Notes under the pieces: generated by a model | What the model was told of the DNA's origin: nothing | Seen by the model: only the letters and a program-made list of their open reading frames with translations | Databases searched by the model: none | Made by a program: the position numbers and the translations under genes | NCBI GenBank assembly: GCA_026398615.1 | Contig: JAPLSN010000042.1 | Location: forward strand, 151,597 to 215,596 | Direction of reading: 5' to 3' | Source of the DNA: Spirochaetota bacterium | GTDB taxonomy: Bacteria > Spirochaetota > Spirochaetia > Treponematales > UBA12059 | Length of the DNA: 64,000 nt | In this document: one piece after another, positions 53,294-63,240 of the stretch | Layout: every line of letters starts with the position of its first letter | How positions within the stretch are numbered: position 1 is the stretch's first letter

Positions 53294-55001
53294 GCTGGAT
53301 CCCGCTATCACGAAACTGCTGGATTATGCAAAATCGAAGAAAACCATCAGTTTCGATGAGTTGAGCGATTTCTTGCCCGAATCCATGCTGAATTCAGAAA
53401 AGATCGACGGAATCCTCGCACTGCTCGAAAGCAACAACATAAAACTCGAAGAAGAGGAAATCCAGGTCGAGGAAGAGGTCGCCGTCAAGGGAGCGGGTTC
53501 GGAGGGTGAAAAGAAGCGCCTCGTCTACAATGACAAGGAATCCTCGATCGATGATCCAGTCCGCCTCTACCTGCGCGAAATCGGCAAGGAAAACCTGCTC
53601 ACGGCCGAGCAGGAAGTTGAGCTCTCGAAATCGATGGAAGAGGGCGAGAGCATCATCAAGCGCATCATCAAGAAGAGCGGCATGCTCATCCCGGAATTCT
53701 ACCTCATCACGCAGAAGGCGAAGCGGGAATCCGGTTCGCAGCGCAAGGAGAATTCGGAGCGGATCGCCGAGCGGCGGAGGCTCAACCAGTTCTACCGGGA
53801 TATCCTCCGCGACACGATACCGGATCTCAAGAACTATATAGAGCTCAAGAAGAAGATACTGAACCGCGGCGGCGATATACTCGGCGATACCTCGCTGGAA
53901 AAGGAGCGCGAGTCACTGCTCGTGCGTCTCCGGGAATCCGAGATGCACCCCGAGGAAATTTCCTCTTTTTCCGAGAAATTCATTTCAGCCGCGAAGAAGA
54001 TCCGCAAGTACCGGCGCGAGCAGGAACGTCTCGAGAAAATACTCCAGATCGCCAGCGCCCGGGAACTTCGGACGCTCGGGCGGAACCTGACCATCAAGGA
54101 GCGGCGGGAGAAGATCGAAGGGGATCTGGGGCTGTCCTCGGACGAGATCAAGGAATACATCCGCCAGATCCAGGTCACCGAGAAGAACATCCGCAACTTC
54201 GAGCTCCAGTTCGAGAATACTTGCGACGAAATCATCGTCATGGCCAAGGACATCAACCGCGGCCGGATCATGATGAAGAACGCCAAGGACCGTCTGATCA
54301 AGGCCAACCTCAGGCTCGTCGTCTCGATCGCCAAGAAATACACGAACCGGGGCCTTCAGTTCTTCGACCTCGTTCAGGAAGGCAACATCGGGCTCATCAA
54401 GGCCGTGGAAAAGTTCGAATACCGCAAAGGATACAAGTTTTCGACCTACGCGACATGGTGGATCAGGCAGGCGATCACGAGATCGATCAGCGACCAGGCC
54501 AGGACCATCCGCGTTCCCGTTCATATGATCGAGCAGATCAACAAGGTTGTACGCGAGTCCAGGCAGCTGATGCAGAAACTCGGGAGGGAACCGACCGACG
54601 AGGAGATCGCTGGACAGCTGGGATGGCCGGTGACCAGGGTAAAGAGCGTCAAGAACGTCGCACGCGAACCGATCTCCCTCGAAACGCCCATCGGCGAGGA
54701 CGAGGACAGTCTCCTGGGTGACTTCATCGAGGACAAGGAAATCGAGAATCCCAGCGTCCAGACCGATTACAAGCTGCTCCAGGAGCAGATCCGTTCGGTG
54801 CTTGCGACCCTGCCTCCCCGCGAGCAGGAAGTCCTGCGCATGCGATTCGGCCTTGACGACGGGTATTCCCTCACTCTCGAGGAAGTCGGGCTCTACTTCA
54901 ATGTCACGCGCGAGCGCATCCGGCAGATCGAGGCCAAGGCCCTCAAGAAGCTCAGGCATTTCAAGCGAAGCCAGAAACTCAGGGATTATATTGATCACTA
55001 G
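53280..55001 (+). CDS. rpoD: primary sigma factor RpoD (sigma-70)
   Basis: 573 residues. Region 1.1 at the N-terminus ([19 protein letters not shown]), region 1.2 ([20 protein letters not shown]), region 2 ([40 protein letters not shown]), region 3 ([14 protein letters not shown] HMIEQINKV) and region 4 with [18 protein letters not shown] long non-conserved insert lies between regions 1.2 and 2, as usual for primary sigma factors. ATG 53280 follows AAAGGA; ATG 53271 is possible but less well placed. Consistent with the TTGACA/TATAAT-like promoters seen in the window. Confidence 0.97.
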   Translation: MSDLELDPAITKLLDYAKSKKTISFDELSDFLPESMLNSEKIDGILALLESNNIKLEEEEIQVEEEVAVKGAGSEGEKKRLVYNDKESSIDDPVRLYLREIGKENLLTAEQEVELSKSMEEGESIIKRIIKKSGMLIPEFYLITQKAKRESGSQRKENSERIAERRRLNQFYRDILRDTIPDLKNYIELKKKILNRGGDILGDTSLEKERESLLVRLRESEMHPEEISSFSEKFISAAKKIRKYRREQERLEKILQIASARELRTLGRNLTIKERREKIEGDLGLSSDEIKEYIRQIQVTEKNIRNFELQFENTCDEIIVMAKDINRGRIMMKNAKDRLIKANLRLVVSIAKKYTNRGLQFFDLVQEGNIGLIKAVEKFEYRKGYKFSTYATWWIRQAITRSISDQARTIRVPVHMIEQINKVVRESRQLMQKLGREPTDEEIAGQLGWPVTRVKSVKNVAREPISLETPIGEDEDSLLGDFIEDKEIENPSVQTDYKLLQEQIRSVLATLPPREQEVLRMRFGLDDGYSLTLEEVGLYFNVTRERIRQIEAKALKKLRHFKRSQKLRDYIDH

Positions 55002-55053
55002 GACCTAATTGCCGATCTGGGAAGCTATCGCGTTCCAGGAACCGTCCCCGGCA

Positions 55054-55082
55054 TTGATACGGGAGCGGAATTCTGATATATC
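55054..55082 (+). promoter_or_regulatory. promoter of the zinc-ribbon protein gene
   Basis: TTGATA (55054-55059), 17-base spacer, TATATC (55077-55082), 33 bases before ATG 55115. Confidence 0.65.
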
Positions 55083-55114
55083 CATTGCCATCCGGCGCGT
55101 CGAGGTGAAGCAGC

Positions 55115-55972
55115 ATGCTCATGGAAGAAGTATTCAGCAGGTTCAAACGTTTTCAGGAAATAATGACGGAGCGCGTCGCCATCGAACACGAGGTCGATGA
55201 TATACCGAAGTCCCTCGCGACGCAGGAAGAACTCCTGGCTCGAGTCCAGAAAAGTTCTGCAGAAAAAAACGACGAGCTCGAAGCTGCGCGAGCGAGGCTC
55301 GCCGAACTCCGGAATCAGCTGGCTGAAGCCGAAGCTTCCCGCGAGCACGCGGAGAAGCAGATGGATTCCATCGAAACCCAGCGGGAATACGAAGCGCTGA
55401 ACAAGGAAATCCGCGATGCCGGCGACAGGGAACACACCTTCCGGAAGGATCTCCAACGCGAAGAGCGAACCCTTCTCGAGATAGAAGAGGTCGTCAAGCG
55501 CGATGAATCGATGATTCGGCTTCAGGAGCAGGATATCGCCGAAATGCGCGAAAAGGTCCAGAACCTCACGCATTTGAAGCAGGATCGCGTCGGCGAGTTG
55601 AAAGCCATGGAAGCCGAGACCACCGATGGCATCGACCCCGAGATCGTTTTCAAGTTCGAGCGCATCATCCGCTCCAAGAAGGGCGTCGGCATAGTTCCGA
55701 TCAAGGGTCTCGTGTGCACCGGTTGTTCGATGATCCTTCCCGCGCAGTTCGTCAATGACGTGCGCCAGGGAAACCGGATCATATTCTGCCCCTATTGCTC
55801 CCGCGTGCTCTATCACCAGGAGACCAACGACCTGGAAAGCAATTTCCTGGTGGACATCGAATCAGGCAGCCTCGCTGATCTGGACGATTTCTCCGAAGAG
55901 GGCGAAGACGACAATTTCGACGAGGCCGATGATGACGGCGAGAAGGGGGCAATGGACGATTCGGACGAATGA
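55115..55972 (+). CDS. coiled-coil protein with C4 zinc ribbon
   Basis: 285 residues. A long antiparallel coiled coil (about 5-165, Glu/Arg-rich) followed by CTGCSMILPAQFVNDVR and CPYCSRVLYH, the two CxxC pairs of the zf-RING_7/HP0958-CT398 type ribbon. Members of this family act as adaptors or RNA-binding chaperones, for example in flagellar gene expression in Helicobacter. The C-terminal 40 residues are an acidic tail (GEDDNFDEADDDG). RBS GAGGTG before ATG 55115. It lies downstream of rpoD and upstream of rnpB. Confidence 0.85.
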   Translation: MLMEEVFSRFKRFQEIMTERVAIEHEVDDIPKSLATQEELLARVQKSSAEKNDELEAARARLAELRNQLAEAEASREHAEKQMDSIETQREYEALNKEIRDAGDREHTFRKDLQREERTLLEIEEVVKRDESMIRLQEQDIAEMREKVQNLTHLKQDRVGELKAMEAETTDGIDPEIVFKFERIIRSKKGVGIVPIKGLVCTGCSMILPAQFVNDVRQGNRIIFCPYCSRVLYHQETNDLESNFLVDIESGSLADLDDFSEEGEDDNFDEADDDGEKGAMDDSDE

Positions 55973-56033
55973 CGCCGAATCGTCAGGCAAACGCTCGCGG
56001 CGCTTTTCCGCGGCGGGCATGACAAGTTTTTTT

Positions 56034-56528
56034 GGCAGGCCGTATCGCCGTTCCCGCGTCTCGTTCACGCGGCGTGGGGAAGGAAAGTCCGGGCTTACGA
56101 GGGCACGGCGCCGGTCAATGACCGGGCGTCCGACCCGGGGATTCGCGAGATTCCTTGGGTCGGGCGACAGACAGTGCAACAGAAAGCAAACCGCCTTTCG
56201 CGTCTGACTGGATATTCCGGATACGGTGGGGTGCACGAGCGCGCCGCCGTGCCGGGATGCCTGGCACTCGGATCGGTAAGGGTGAAAGGGTGGGGCAAGA
56301 GCCCACCGCGTCATCGGTAACGATGGCGGCACGGCAAGCCTCGCCGTAAGCAAGGCCGAACAGCGATCGGATAGCCCGTCTTTCGCCGCCAGAAGCTGAA
56401 AAGTTCCTGACGGCGTAACGTCGCGGGTTGGCCGCTAGAGACCGTCCAGGTTCCAGAGAGATGGCGATACCTCGCCATATCGGCTCACGCCGATATGGCG
56501 TCGACAGAACCCGGCTTACAGGCCTGCC
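56034..56528 (+). ncRNA. rnpB: RNase P RNA (class A), with terminator
   Basis: Processes tRNA 5' ends. The hallmark P4 strand GAAGGAAAGTCCGGGCTT is present, with CAGTGCAACAGAAAGCAAAC, AAGGGTGAAAGGGTG, GTAAGCAAGGCC and the 3' ACAGAACCCGGCTTACA. Stem P1 pairs GGCAGGCC (56034-56041) with GGCCTGCC (56521-56528), followed by TTTTTTT, so P1 also acts as the terminator hairpin. Length of 495 bases is at the long end. Confidence 0.95.
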
Positions 56529-56535
56529 TTTTTTT
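56529..56535 (+). terminator. T-run after RNase P RNA
   Basis: Eight-base P1 stem GGCAGGCC/GGCCTGCC plus T7 (56529-56535). The 3' stem strand is GC-rich enough to serve as an intrinsic terminator. Confidence 0.7.
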
Positions 56536-56564
56536 CCATTTCACGTCTTCCCTATTGCCTTCAA

Positions 56565-56594
56565 TTGACTTTTCATCTCCAATTATGGTAGAAA
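56565..56594 (+). promoter_or_regulatory. promoter of the TPR gene
   Basis: TTGACT (56565-56570), 18-base spacer, TAGAAA (56589-56594). Start near 56601, so the protein must begin at ATG 56615 (with AAGG upstream), not at 56585. Confidence 0.55.
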
Positions 56595-56614
56595 ACCGTT
56601 ACCGCAAGGCAAGT

Positions 56615-57580
56615 ATGGATATATACAATTCGGAAAATGACGGTTTCTCCGGTTTTGGTACCAAGAGAAAGCGTAGAAGAAAGTTGAAAACCCTGTTCAT
56701 CCTCATATCATTCCTCTTCACGGTCCCAGCAATCCTTGTCATCGGCTATTTCGCCATCGGGGCGAGCTTCCGTTTGCAGAGGGAAGCGAATACCTCCACG
56801 AAGGCCATAGAAGAGCGCTGGTCGATCGGCGATTACAAGGCAGTGTACGACACGTGCATTGAACCCCTGGAACGACGACCGGACGATACGACGTACTTGC
56901 TCTACGCAGGATATTCCGCGTTTTTTCTTGGTTTGGCGGAACTTGATGAAGAGCCGCGACTGGTTTGGATGGACGCCGCCGTCACACGAATACGCAAAGC
57001 CATGGCGCTCAATGCCTCGATAGCGGGGCAAGCCGAGTATGTCCTCGGGAAGGCCTATTATTACAAGGGTTGGTATTTTTACGATTCGAGCGCAGCCTGC
57101 CTCGAGAACGCCGAAGCGCATGGATTCGCCGCGGCCGACATGGACGAATATCTTGCGGTCATCTTTGCCGCGCTCGGTGATACCGCGAAAAGCCTCGGCC
57201 GTTTCGAAAAAGCGCTGTCAGTCTCCAGGAGCGATCTTCTCCTGCTGGCCGCGGCCCGTGCATTCCTTGACGCGGGAAATGACTCCAAGGCGGAAGCGCT
57301 GGCTATCGAGGCCAAAACCGGCACGTTCGACGCGGTAATCCGGGAACAGGCTCGCTTCCTGCTGGCCGGCATCTATCGGGCTAAAAAAGACTCTGCCCGG
57401 GCGGAGCGTGAATTGACAGAAGCACTTGGCGAAAATCCCGACGCCTCGGAAGCGCATTACCTTCTGGGCATGTTATACTCCGACCAGGGCGATTCCGTCC
57501 GCGCCCGTTCCGAATGGCGAAAGACCCTCGCCATCGATCCGACACACGCCGCCGCACGGCAGAAATTGAACGATCGGTGA
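56615..57580 (+). CDS. membrane-anchored TPR protein
   Basis: 321 residues. A basic cluster (TKRKRRRKLK) before one TM helix (about 26-50, LFILISFLFTVPAILVIGYF), then TPR repeats facing the periplasm: AIEERWSIGDYKAVYDTCIE, AEYVLGKAYYYKGWYFYDSS, FAALGDTAKSLGRFEKALSV and AHYLLGMLYSDQGDSVRARS. It lies directly before mreB (53-base gap) and may help place or regulate the elongation complex. The family is not further identified. Confidence 0.8.
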   Translation: MDIYNSENDGFSGFGTKRKRRRKLKTLFILISFLFTVPAILVIGYFAIGASFRLQREANTSTKAIEERWSIGDYKAVYDTCIEPLERRPDDTTYLLYAGYSAFFLGLAELDEEPRLVWMDAAVTRIRKAMALNASIAGQAEYVLGKAYYYKGWYFYDSSAACLENAEAHGFAAADMDEYLAVIFAALGDTAKSLGRFEKALSVSRSDLLLLAAARAFLDAGNDSKAEALAIEAKTGTFDAVIREQARFLLAGIYRAKKDSARAERELTEALGENPDASEAHYLLGMLYSDQGDSVRARSEWRKTLAIDPTHAAARQKLNDR

Positions 57581-57633
57581 TACCTTACCGCGATCTGCCA
57601 GGATAGCGGCGCTCGGACCACCAGGAGGACTAC

Positions 57634-58677
57634 ATGGGTTTCGGCAAATTCTTGGAATCATTTTCCCTTGATATCGGCATCGATCTCGGGACTTGCAATA
57701 CGCTCATCTACGTCCGCGGCAAGGGGATAGTTATCAACGAACCTTCTGTCGTCGCTGTCGAAAGAGGGACCAAGCGCGTGGTTGCCGTTGGAGCCGAGGC
57801 CAAGAAGATGCTCTGGAAAACGCCGGGTAACATCATTGCGATCAGGCCATTGCGAGACGGAGTCATCGCTGATCCGGATACGACCGAGAAGATGCTGCGG
57901 TACTTCATACAGAAGGTTATTCCGCGCCGGCGGTTCATAAAACCGAGGATGGTCATCGGGGTTCCTTCCTGCATCACGGAAGTGGAAAAGAGGGCTGTCG
58001 AGGAAGCCGCATACAAGGCCGGCGCCCGTTTCGTGCAGGTGATCGACGAATCCCTCGCGGCTGCCATCGGTTCCGACATTCCCATCCATGAACCGGCGGG
58101 GCATATGATCTGCGATATCGGCGGGGGAACGACGGAGATTTCCGTCATCTCCCTCAAGGGTATGGTCGTAACGAACGCGATCCGCGTCGGCGGCGACGAG
58201 TTCGACGAATCGATCATCAAGCACATCCGGAGCGCCCACAACCTCATCATCGGGGAACAGACGGCAGAACGGCTCAAGATAGAAATCGGGAATGCCGCAC
58301 CCGACAAGGTCATTGAAAAGGAAGAAATCAAGGGAACCGACGCGATCACCGGGCTTCCCCGCAGGCTTGAAATCGATTCCGTCGAGGTCAGGGAAGCCCT
58401 CCAGGATCCCATCAACCAGATCGTCGAGGAAATAAAGCGGACGCTGGGTCAGACGCCTCCCGAACTGGCGGCGGACATCGTGGAGCGCGGCATCGTCATG
58501 GCCGGTGGCGGATCCCTGCTCAAGGGACTGCCCAAGCTCATCAGCAAGGAGACCGGCGTCCCCGTCATCCTCGCCGAGCGCCCGCTTGAGGCGGTGGCCA
58601 TCGGGGCAGGCAAGTACTTCGAAACCATGAAGAGTCAGGATGGTTCCTCGGGTGCCTACGGCAACCTGAACATCTAA
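57634..58677 (+). CDS. mreB: rod-shape-determining actin homologue MreB
   Basis: 347 residues. Phosphate 1 [20 protein letters not shown], phosphate 2 [17 protein letters not shown], adenosine motif [17 protein letters not shown]. It polymerises under the membrane and guides lateral cell-wall synthesis. An amphipathic N-terminus (FGKFLESF) fits direct membrane contact. First gene of mreB-mreC-mreD-mrdA-rodA. Confidence 0.97.
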   Translation: MGFGKFLESFSLDIGIDLGTCNTLIYVRGKGIVINEPSVVAVERGTKRVVAVGAEAKKMLWKTPGNIIAIRPLRDGVIADPDTTEKMLRYFIQKVIPRRRFIKPRMVIGVPSCITEVEKRAVEEAAYKAGARFVQVIDESLAAAIGSDIPIHEPAGHMICDIGGGTTEISVISLKGMVVTNAIRVGGDEFDESIIKHIRSAHNLIIGEQTAERLKIEIGNAAPDKVIEKEEIKGTDAITGLPRRLEIDSVEVREALQDPINQIVEEIKRTLGQTPPELAADIVERGIVMAGGGSLLKGLPKLISKETGVPVILAERPLEAVAIGAGKYFETMKSQDGSSGAYGNLNI

Positions 58678-58681
58678 GGCC

Positions 58682-59542
58682 ATGAACGAAGCAATTTCGC
58701 TTTCCACGCTCAGGCGGAAAGGCATCATTTTCCTCGTGCAGGTTTTCGCGTGCCTGGTCATGCTCCTCATCTCCACCAATTCCATCTCCGGCGTGCCGGA
58801 ACAGATAGGCATGACAGTCATCTCCTTCGTGCAGCGGGGATTCGATGCAGTCGGGGATTTCTTCGCCAACACTGCCAACGCGCTCAGGGAGTTGCGTGAA
58901 CTGCGCATGCGCTACAACGACCTTGCCGGGAAGATGGAACAGTACAAGAACCTCGAAAGAGGGTATATCGAGCTGAAACAGGAAAACGAGCGTCTTAAGG
59001 AACAGCTCGGGTTCGACACGACATCGGGCTACGTCAAGACGGCGGCGTCCATCATCGCGAAGGATCCCGAGAACCTGTACACTACGTTCGTCATCGACAA
59101 GGGAGCAGTCGACGGGCTCAGGAAAAATCTGCCGGTCCTTGCCTACCAGAACGGCATCGAAGGCCTCGTAGGCAGGATACTGGAAGTCGGACGGTCGTCC
59201 AGCATCGTCGTTCCCGTCTACGATGGCAATTCTTTCATTGCATCCCGTCTCGACCGGACCCGTTACGACGGGCTGCTCACCGGAACCGGTTCCGACAACG
59301 ATCCCCTCATGCTCCGCTACGTGAAGAAGCGGGCCAAGGATGAAATTCAGTTTGGTGACCTCGTCGTCACCGCCGGCTATCAGTCGCTGTATCCCAAGGA
59401 TATCGCAATCGGAAGGGTGGGGAAGATCTTCACGACGGATTACCAGGCATCCCTGGATATCGAGGTCGAATCGGTGCTGGATTTCGGCCGGCTGGAATAT
59501 GTATTCGTCATCCAGCCCGAAAGCATGACGGAGGACCGGTAG
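58682..59542 (+). CDS. mreC: cell shape protein MreC
   Basis: 286 residues. A TM segment (IIFLVQVFACLVMLLIST, about 14-31), a coiled coil (about 70-110, ELRELRMRYNDLAGKMEQ and ELKQENERLKEQLG), then the beta-rich periplasmic domain with TFVIDKGAVDGLRKNLPVLA and GLVGRILEVG. Bridges MreB and the penicillin-binding protein. Starts 4 bases after mreB. Confidence 0.95.
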   Translation: MNEAISLSTLRRKGIIFLVQVFACLVMLLISTNSISGVPEQIGMTVISFVQRGFDAVGDFFANTANALRELRELRMRYNDLAGKMEQYKNLERGYIELKQENERLKEQLGFDTTSGYVKTAASIIAKDPENLYTTFVIDKGAVDGLRKNLPVLAYQNGIEGLVGRILEVGRSSSIVVPVYDGNSFIASRLDRTRYDGLLTGTGSDNDPLMLRYVKKRAKDEIQFGDLVVTAGYQSLYPKDIAIGRVGKIFTTDYQASLDIEVESVLDFGRLEYVFVIQPESMTEDR

Positions 59543-59543
59543 G

Positions 59544-60050
59544 ATGGGGCGCACCGTGGTGACTTCGAGCGGATTGATCGTACTCTTCATCCTGGCGCAG
59601 TCGACCTGGTTCCACGCGATCGAGGTCTTCGGGGTCGTACCTGACATGGCGCTCATCGTGCTGATCTACGTCTCGTTCAGGAACGCCGGGGCGGAAGGCC
59701 AGATTGCAGGATTCATCGCCGGAATCGTGCAGGATTTCATTTCCGCAGCGCCGCTCGGGCTCAACGTGTTCGTCAAAACCGTCGTCGGCTTTGCGTACGG
59801 GCTGATTGCCGGCAACTTCTATGTCGACCGTTTCCTGCTTCCACTCCTGTTCGGCGCGGCGGGGACCATCCTGAAAGCCCTGAGCATCGCGATCCTGGCG
59901 TTCGTCTTCCCTGCGCACGTCCATTCCTACGATTTCGGCGGTATGACGCTTTGGATCGAAACTGCCTATAATGCCTTCCTCACCCCCGTGCTGTTCTTCG
60001 TCCTGGGGCTCATGGGGAACTTGCTGACCACGGTCCGGAGTCGGGGGTGA
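59544..60050 (+). CDS. mreD: rod-shape-determining protein MreD
   Basis: 168 residues with five or six membrane helices: GLIVLFILAQSTWFHAIEV, VPDMALIVLIYVSFRN, GLNVFVKTVVGFAYGLIAG. The conserved PDMALIVLIY motif is typical of MreD. Starts just after the mreC stop and overlaps mrdA by GTGA. Confidence 0.92.
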   Translation: MGRTVVTSSGLIVLFILAQSTWFHAIEVFGVVPDMALIVLIYVSFRNAGAEGQIAGFIAGIVQDFISAAPLGLNVFVKTVVGFAYGLIAGNFYVDRFLLPLLFGAAGTILKALSIAILAFVFPAHVHSYDFGGMTLWIETAYNAFLTPVLFFVLGLMGNLLTTVRSRG

Positions 60051-61921
60051 GCGATCTCAACCGTTCCGGGGAACCGGTCGATCCGAGAAGGCTTGTCGTT
60101 CTTTCGGCGGTTTTTTCGCTTCTGTTCCTGTGGTATTCAGGCTACCTGCTCTATCTCCAGCTGGTGAAGGGCGTCGAATTCAAGGCCAAGGCCGCCGGAA
60201 TTTCCCGCCAGACAACCGTCATTCCCGCCCAGCGGGGCGAAATCTATGATCGCACCATGTCGATTCCGCTTGTTTTGAACAACGAATCCTTCGCCGTCGA
60301 CCTGATACCCGCGGAACTGCCAGCAGCGCTCCGAGATACGTTTTTTTCGAAACTGGCGCTGATTCTCGACCGCCAGCAGGACGACTTGCGAAAAAGGATT
60401 TCGCCGTCGGAGTACCATCTCTACCAGGCGATCGAAATTGCGGAGTCCGTTCCCTATGACAAGGTCGCCTCGATCGCGGAACGGATCGACGAGTTCCCCG
60501 GCGTGGCGTGGCACGTCAAGCCCAAGCGCAACTACCTCGAGACTGGATCCATCGCACACGTGATCGGATATGTCGGCAATATTACCCGTGAGGAGTACAA
60601 AGTCCTCTACAACAAGGGCTACGGCACCGGCGATGTCATTGGGAAAAGCGGAATCGAAAAACAGTACGATTCGATCCTGCGGGGCAAGGACGGCAGGGAA
60701 TATCGTACCGTCGACGTGAAGGGAAGAAAGATACTGCAATCCGACCGGATGATCGATCCTCCGATACCGGGGCAGAACATCGTTCTTACCATCGACAGGA
60801 AAATCCAGCTCGTGGCGGAAAAGGCGCTCGGACCTCGCATGGGTTCGGTCGTGGTCCTCAAGCCCGCGACAGGGGAAGTCCTGGCGATGGTATCCTACCC
60901 TTGGTACAATCCGAACCTGTTCGGGGACGTCAATGCGTCGAAGGAATACCTCCAGATCCTCAATGACCCGAACACTCCGCTTCTCAACCGGACCATCCAG
61001 TCCAGCTACCCGCCCGCTTCGACCTTCAAGGCCGTCATGGCTACCGGTATCCTGGGCGAAGGAAAATTCCCGGCTGAAAAAAAAGTGCTGTGTCCCGGGG
61101 AAATTTCCTACGGGGACAGGATATTCCGCTGCTGGATCAAGCGACCCGGCCACGGCTATCTCGACCTGAGGGGGGCGATAGCCCAATCCTGCGACGTCTA
61201 TTTCTGGACCGTAATGAGGGACTACGTCGGAATCGAGCGCATGGTCTCGTACGCGCGGGACTTCGGGCTCGGGCAGATCTCCGGGATCGACCTGCCTGGC
61301 GAACTGTCGGGCTTTGTTCCAACTCCCAAGTGGAAGGAAAACAAGTTCCACGAGCGCTGGCTGGGCGGCGACACGATGAACATGTCGATCGGGCAAGGTT
61401 ACATGCTCGTAACGCCCCTTCAGCTTGCCAACGTGTACGCCCTTATCGTCAACGGCGGGGTCGTTTACAAGCCCCATGTTCTCAAGGAGGTGCGTGACGC
61501 CGCAAACGGGGCGCTCGTCAAGCGGGTCGTCCCCGAAGCGCTCTTCACGGCGCCGTTCGACAAGGAAGACATCAGGCTCGTCCGCAGCTACCTGAGGGAA
61601 GTGGTCACGACGGGAACGGCGAGGTACTCGGCACCTGCGAAAGCGGTCCAGGTCGCCGGGAAGACGGGTACCGCAGAAGTCGGCCTTGCCGACAGGTGGC
61701 ACTCGTGGTTCGTGGGTTTTGGACCCTATGATGCCAAGGATCCGGAAGACGTCATCGTCGTCGTAGTCATGACCGAGGCCTCAAATCCCTGGGAATGGTG
61801 GACCCCGTTCGCGTCAGCCATCATTTTCCAGTCTGTATTCGCTGATCAGACCTTCGAGGAAGCCGTGGACGCCCTCGGTATCTCCAATGCCGCAATCGAG
61901 CGGCGGAACAAGGTTGAATAG
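60047..61921 (+). CDS. mrdA: penicillin-binding protein 2 (transpeptidase)
   Basis: 624 residues, single-spanning. TM near 20-40 (VFSLLFLWYSGYLLYLQLV), pedestal domain, transpeptidase domain with SxxK at SYPPASTFK (Ser325), SCD in QSCDVYFW, and KTGT in VAGKTGTAEVG (near 540). Crosslinks peptidoglycan in elongation with RodA. Start GTG 60047 (GTGA with mreD). Confidence 0.95.
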   Translation: MSDLNRSGEPVDPRRLVVLSAVFSLLFLWYSGYLLYLQLVKGVEFKAKAAGISRQTTVIPAQRGEIYDRTMSIPLVLNNESFAVDLIPAELPAALRDTFFSKLALILDRQQDDLRKRISPSEYHLYQAIEIAESVPYDKVASIAERIDEFPGVAWHVKPKRNYLETGSIAHVIGYVGNITREEYKVLYNKGYGTGDVIGKSGIEKQYDSILRGKDGREYRTVDVKGRKILQSDRMIDPPIPGQNIVLTIDRKIQLVAEKALGPRMGSVVVLKPATGEVLAMVSYPWYNPNLFGDVNASKEYLQILNDPNTPLLNRTIQSSYPPASTFKAVMATGILGEGKFPAEKKVLCPGEISYGDRIFRCWIKRPGHGYLDLRGAIAQSCDVYFWTVMRDYVGIERMVSYARDFGLGQISGIDLPGELSGFVPTPKWKENKFHERWLGGDTMNMSIGQGYMLVTPLQLANVYALIVNGGVVYKPHVLKEVRDAANGALVKRVVPEALFTAPFDKEDIRLVRSYLREVVTTGTARYSAPAKAVQVAGKTGTAEVGLADRWHSWFVGFGPYDAKDPEDVIVVVVMTEASNPWEWWTPFASAIIFQSVFADQTFEEAVDALGISNAAIERRNKVE

Positions 61922-61923
61922 CC

Positions 61924-63240
61924 ATGCCCTCGATACGCAAGACGCTTTCCGAGATGGACTGGTTCATCGTCGCAGCCACTTTTTCCCTCGTGGTCGTGGG
62001 TATCCTGTTCATCTATTCTTCCGGTGTGACGAGCGAGGGGGTGCTCGTTTCGGGCGAGTACCTGAAACAAGCCATTTGGGCCGTTACGGGAATCCTCCTC
62101 ATGCTCGTGTTCGCGGTATTCGATTATCAGCGCCTCAGGGATTACACCTTCGTCATCTATGCGGTTTTTATTGTAATCCTGGTCTATACGCGCCTGTTCG
62201 GCAGGCTCGTCAACGGCGCCAAGTCGTGGATCGGTGTAGGCGAGCTCGGAATCCAGCCGTCCGAGTTCGTGAAACTGGTCGTCATACTCTTTCTCGCCAA
62301 TTACCTCGAATCCAGCCGGCAATCGACGGGCGGGCTACGGCGCTTCCTTACGGCGTTCGGGATCGTCTCGATACCAATGGGCCTCGTGCTTGTCCAACCG
62401 GATTTCGGCACCGCACTGGTGTTCATCCCGATCTTCATCGTCATGGCTTTCGTCGCCGGGACTGATTCGAAATACGTGGCGTTCTTCGTCCTGTCCATGC
62501 TGATAACCTCGCTCCTGACCGTCCTTCCCTTGTACGAGCGCATTATCGCGCGGCACCGGATTCCTTTGCTGTTCGTGTTCTACGAGAAACCATACTCGTA
62601 CATCGTTCTCGGCGCAGCATTCGCGGTGTTCGCACTTGCCCTTTCCGGCTACCGCTTTTTCAGGGAGAAATACTATGCGGGGATTGCGTTTGCATCCGCG
62701 CTCATGCTCATATCGGGGTTTGCCTCCATGGCAGCCCATGCCGTGCTCAAAGAGTACCAGATCATGAGGCTCATCGTGTTCCTCGATCCCAGCGTGGACA
62801 AGCTCGGATCCGGTTGGAACATACTCCAGTCGATTACCGCGATCGGGTCGGGCGGGATATTCGGCAAGGGGTACCTGCATGGCACACAGAGTCATTATCG
62901 TTACCTTCCCCAGCAAAGTACGGATTTCATCTTCTCCATCATCGCCGAAGAATGGGGCTTCATCGGCAGCGCCTTCGTGTTCGCGTGTTTCATCCTGATA
63001 CTGTGGCGCTGCTTCGTCATCATGCGCGCCGTCAAGGATCGCTACGCCGCATATATCGTCGCGGGAATCATGGGCATGCTCGCCTTCCATTTCATGATCA
63101 ACGTCGGTATGACGATGGGGATCATGCCCATCACGGGAATCCCACTGTATTTCCTTTCATACGGCGGTTCGTCACTCTGGTCGATCATGTCGGCGATGGG
63201 AATGGTCCTGGGCATCTCGACGAGACGGTTCAGGTCGTGA
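61924..63240 (+). CDS. rodA: SEDS peptidoglycan polymerase RodA
   Basis: 438 residues with about ten membrane helices: FIVAATFSLVVVGILFIYSS, GAKSWIGVGELGIQPSEFVK, PVPGTALVFIP-type PDFGTALVFIPIFIV, and the SEDS ending NVGMTMGIMPITGIPLYFLS followed by YGGSS. Glycosyltransferase that works with PBP2 in lateral wall synthesis. Starts 3 bases after mrdA and overlaps the next gene by GTGA. Confidence 0.95.
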   Translation: MPSIRKTLSEMDWFIVAATFSLVVVGILFIYSSGVTSEGVLVSGEYLKQAIWAVTGILLMLVFAVFDYQRLRDYTFVIYAVFIVILVYTRLFGRLVNGAKSWIGVGELGIQPSEFVKLVVILFLANYLESSRQSTGGLRRFLTAFGIVSIPMGLVLVQPDFGTALVFIPIFIVMAFVAGTDSKYVAFFVLSMLITSLLTVLPLYERIIARHRIPLLFVFYEKPYSYIVLGAAFAVFALALSGYRFFREKYYAGIAFASALMLISGFASMAAHAVLKEYQIMRLIVFLDPSVDKLGSGWNILQSITAIGSGGIFGKGYLHGTQSHYRYLPQQSTDFIFSIIAEEWGFIGSAFVFACFILILWRCFVIMRAVKDRYAAYIVAGIMGMLAFHFMINVGMTMGIMPITGIPLYFLSYGGSSLWSIMSAMGMVLGISTRRFRS

